The position numbers and the translations under genes are program-made. Below, piece after piece: positions 62,045 through 64,000 of a stretch of 64,000 nucleotides of DNA. The notes beneath the pieces are model-generated. The model saw only the letters and a program-made list of their open reading frames with translations. It was not told where the DNA came from and made no database searches. The stretch is from Mycobacterium sp. ITM-2016-00316 (GTDB taxonomy: Bacteria > Actinomycetota > Actinomycetes > Mycobacteriales > Mycobacteriaceae). Positions within the stretch are counted from its first letter, which is position 1. Every line of letters starts with the position of its first letter. The stretch covers positions 186,001 to 250,000 of the forward strand of contig NZ_CP134398.1 of NCBI RefSeq assembly GCF_002968335.2, written 5' to 3'.

Positions 62045-63205
62045 ATGTCGATGTCGCGCGCACTCGGTGCCCTGACCGCGCTGTCCGGTCTCCTGCTGGC
62101 CTGCTCGCCCGCCGAACCGCAGGAGGCGGCCGCGCCGCCGGCCCCGGTGAGCAGCGGGCCGGCCGTCCCGACCAACGCCTCGTTCGATCAGCCGCTGCCT
62201 GCCGCACCGGCGCCCGGATTCTGCGATATCGCCACCATGTCCACCCGTGACAAGCTCGCCCAGCTGCTGATGGTCGGCGTCAGTGACGCCGCCGACGCCC
62301 GCGCGGTGGTCGCCGACCAGCACGTTGGCGGCATCATGATCGGCAGCTGGACCGACAAGTCGATGCTCGGCGCGCCACTGGCCGACATCGCGGCGAACGC
62401 GGGGCCGCTGTCGCTGGCGGTCAGCGTCGACGAGGAGGGCGGCCGGGTGTCCCGGCTGGCCGGCGTGATCGGCAGCCAGCCCTCGGCACGGGAGCTGGCC
62501 CAGACCAAGACCCCCGACGAGGTGTACGGGATCGCGCTGGAACGCGGCCGGGCGATGCGCGGCCTGGGCATCACCGTCGACTTCGCCCCCGTCGTCGACC
62601 TGACCCAGCAGAGCGCGGCGATCGGGGACCGGTCCTTCGGGGACGACCCGGAAACGGTGACCGAGTACGCCGGTGCCTATGCGCGCGGCCTGCGCGACGC
62701 CGGGGTGCTGCCGGTGCTCAAGCATTTCCCGGGCCACGGGCGCGCCGCCGGCGATTCGCACACCGGTGCGGTCTCCACCCCGCCACTGGCCGACCTGCAG
62801 AACGACGATCTGGTCCCGTACCGCACCCTCACCAAGCAGCCGCCGGTGGCGGTCATGGTGGGCCACATGCAGGTTCCCGGGCTGACGGGCGGCGAGCAGG
62901 CCAGCCTGAGTCCCGCGGCCTACAACCTGCTGCGTACCGAGTTCGGTTTCGGCGGACTCGTCTACACCGACGATCTGTCCAGCATGGCCGCGATCAACCA
63001 GCAGTACGGGGTCGCGGCGGCGGTGCTGAAGTCCTTGCAGGCCGGGGCCGATGTCGCCCTGTGGATCACCACCGCCGAGGTGCCCGCCGTGCTCGACCGC
63101 CTCGAGCAGGCGGTCGCGGCGGGGGAGCTGTCACCGGCCGCGGTGGATGCGTCGGTGCAGCGGGTGGCGGCCGCGAAGGGGCCTAATCCCAACTGCGGCC
63201 GCTGA
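62045..63205 (+). CDS. lpqI: Lipoprotein beta-N-acetylglucosaminidase LpqI (GH3, NagZ-type)
   Basis: A lipoprotein of 386 residues; the lipobox LLAC has Cys at residue 20. The GH3 domain shows VDEEGGRVSRL, the NagZ motif VLKHFPGHGRAAGDSH containing the catalytic His, and VYTDDLSSMAAI with the nucleophile Asp. LpqI releases N-acetylglucosamine from cell-wall fragments during recycling. ATG 62045 is chosen. It diverges from Rv0236A and aftD across 107 bases and precedes a TetR regulator by 19 bases. Confidence 0.95.
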   Translation: MSMSRALGALTALSGLLLACSPAEPQEAAAPPAPVSSGPAVPTNASFDQPLPAAPAPGFCDIATMSTRDKLAQLLMVGVSDAADARAVVADQHVGGIMIGSWTDKSMLGAPLADIAANAGPLSLAVSVDEEGGRVSRLAGVIGSQPSARELAQTKTPDEVYGIALERGRAMRGLGITVDFAPVVDLTQQSAAIGDRSFGDDPETVTEYAGAYARGLRDAGVLPVLKHFPGHGRAAGDSHTGAVSTPPLADLQNDDLVPYRTLTKQPPVAVMVGHMQVPGLTGGEQASLSPAAYNLLRTEFGFGGLVYTDDLSSMAAINQQYGVAAAVLKSLQAGADVALWITTAEVPAVLDRLEQAVAAGELSPAAVDASVQRVAAAKGPNPNCGR

Positions 63206-63224
63206 TCACCCGTACTCTGAGCCG

Positions 63225-63827
63225 ATGGCCGGTGGAACCAAGCGGTTGCCGCGCGCGGTGCGCGAGCAGCAGATGCTCGATGCTGCCGTGCAGATGTTCT
63301 CCATCAACGGCTATCACGAGACCTCGATGGATGCGATCGCCGCCGAGGCGCAGATCTCCAAGCCGATGCTCTACCTCTATTACGGCTCCAAGGAGGAGCT
63401 CTTCGGGGCGTGCCTCGATCGCGAGCTGAACCGGTTCGTCGACGAGGTACGCGGCCGGATCGACTTCACCCAGAGCCCAAAGGACATGCTGAGCAACGCC
63501 GTTGGTGCGTTCCTCGGCTATATCGACAGCAACCGCGCCTCGTGGATCGTGCTGTACAGCCAGGCCACCAGCTCGCAGGCCTTCGCGCACACCGTGCGTG
63601 AGGGCCGCGAACGGATCATCGAGCTGGTCGGCAGGCTGCTGCAGTCCGGCACCCGGAACCCGGAGCCAGACGCCGATTTCAACATGATGGCCGTCGCGCT
63701 CGTGGGTGCCGGCGAGGCCATCGCGGACCGGGTCAGCACCGGTGACGCCGGCGTGCACGACGCCACCGAGCTGATGATCAACCTGTTCTGGCGCGGCCTG
63801 AAAGGTAAGCCGACCGAGAAGGTTTAG
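63225..63827 (+). CDS. TetR-family regulator, Rv0238-like
   Basis: A repressor-type protein of 200 residues. The N-terminal helix-turn-helix is AAVQMFSINGYHETSMDAIAAEAQISKPMLYLYYGSKEELF, and the rest is a helical ligand domain. It corresponds to Rv0238 after lpqI, with a 19-base gap, so both may share a message. The effector and target genes are unknown. The stop overlaps the stop of the convergent htdX gene by four bases. Confidence 0.92.
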   Translation: MAGGTKRLPRAVREQQMLDAAVQMFSINGYHETSMDAIAAEAQISKPMLYLYYGSKEELFGACLDRELNRFVDEVRGRIDFTQSPKDMLSNAVGAFLGYIDSNRASWIVLYSQATSSQAFAHTVREGRERIIELVGRLLQSGTRNPEPDADFNMMAVALVGAGEAIADRVSTGDAGVHDATELMINLFWRGLKGKPTEKV

Positions 63828-64000
63828 GTCAGCCCGGTCACCGACGCGGTCAGATGCGGGTAGCCCTTCGACAGGTGCCGCAGCGCCAGTTCCCAACCCG
63901 TGTCCGTGGCGTCCACGTAGAGCCCGGCGCGCGCCGGCAACAGCACCGGCTTGCCGAACCGCACCGAGTACTTCACGGCGTCGGGTAACTGGCCTTCGAT
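63824..64000 (-). CDS. htdX: 3-hydroxyacyl dehydratase HtdX (3' end only)
   Basis: The last 58 codons of a gene that begins beyond the window. The visible protein reads IEGQLPDAVKYSVRFGKPVL, then a hotdog-like segment, and ends HLTASVTGLT. This fits the C-terminal hotdog strands of HtdX (Rv0241c), which follows Rv0238 in M. tuberculosis once the vapBC24 pair is removed. The active-site motif is outside the window, so the call rests on position and the tail sequence. Confidence 0.65.
   Translation of the reverse strand: MEGQLPDAVKYSVRFGKPVLLPARAGLYVDATDTGWELALRHLSKGYPHLTASVTGLT

Noticed and set aside
1..64000. CRISPR array, tRNA genes, insertion sequences or prophage
   Set aside because: No spaced direct repeats, cloverleaf sequences, transposase motifs or integrase genes were seen anywhere in the window.

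Overview
The window is about 64 kb of high-GC chromosomal DNA from a mycobacterium, most likely a rapid grower (Mycolicibacterium). The gene order follows the Mycobacterium tuberculosis stretch Rv0206c to Rv0241c (mmpL3, Rv0207c, trmB, Rv0209, Rv0210, pckA, fadD4, Rv0216, lipW, lipC, Rv0221, Rv0223c to Rv0228, php, aftD, Rv0236A, lpqI, Rv0238, htdX), with blocks missing, inserted or relocated. Family names rest on recognising the protein sequences by eye; no database search was run. I saw no tRNA, rRNA, CRISPR array, insertion sequence or prophage.

Layout. 1-12 kb: a PrrA/PrrB-like two-component system; a minus-strand cell-envelope block (trmB, NYN protein, mmpL3, a membrane protein of the LPG-synthase TM family, an M23 lipoprotein, DUF3054); and a translationally coupled pair of GTPase-like proteins with degenerate P-loops. 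12-19 kb: pckA with a strong hairpin terminator, an SDR, a SRPBCC protein, an MscS-type channel, fadD4 and an enoyl-CoA hydratase. 19-26 kb: an SDR diverging from a frameshifted XRE/MmyB-type regulator around a 23-bp palindrome; an MFS exporter plus an ArsR regulator with a complete alpha-5 metal-site motif behind a 32-bp perfect palindrome; the Rv0216-type hydratase, a CoA-transferase and an amidohydrolase.

26-45 kb is a lipid and sterol-type region: a haemophore-like secreted protein, lipW, a PhnZ-like HD protein, a fused double acyl-CoA dehydrogenase, lipC, a wax ester/TAG synthase, then lipO, fadD12 and an acyltransferase diverging from nat across a near-perfect KstR-type operator, two-subunit acyl-CoA dehydrogenase genes, an AraC/DinB regulator and a FadE5-like dehydrogenase. 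45-64 kb returns to conserved order: transglutaminase-like protein, aldehyde dehydrogenase with a second KstR-like site, methyltransferase, glycosyltransferase, a polytopic membrane protein, pgfA, an acyltransferase-3, php, an uncharacterised diiron protein with its own flavin/2Fe-2S reductase, two GNATs, aftD, Rv0236A, lpqI, a TetR regulator and the 3' end of htdX.

Together the genes serve mycolate and arabinan envelope assembly (MmpL3, PgfA, AftD, LpqI) and fatty-acid, sterol and ester metabolism (FadD/FadE, lipases, NAT, aldehyde dehydrogenase). Two genes shorter than usual calling thresholds (25921-26055 and 42523-42645) have clear ribosome binding sites and are reported.
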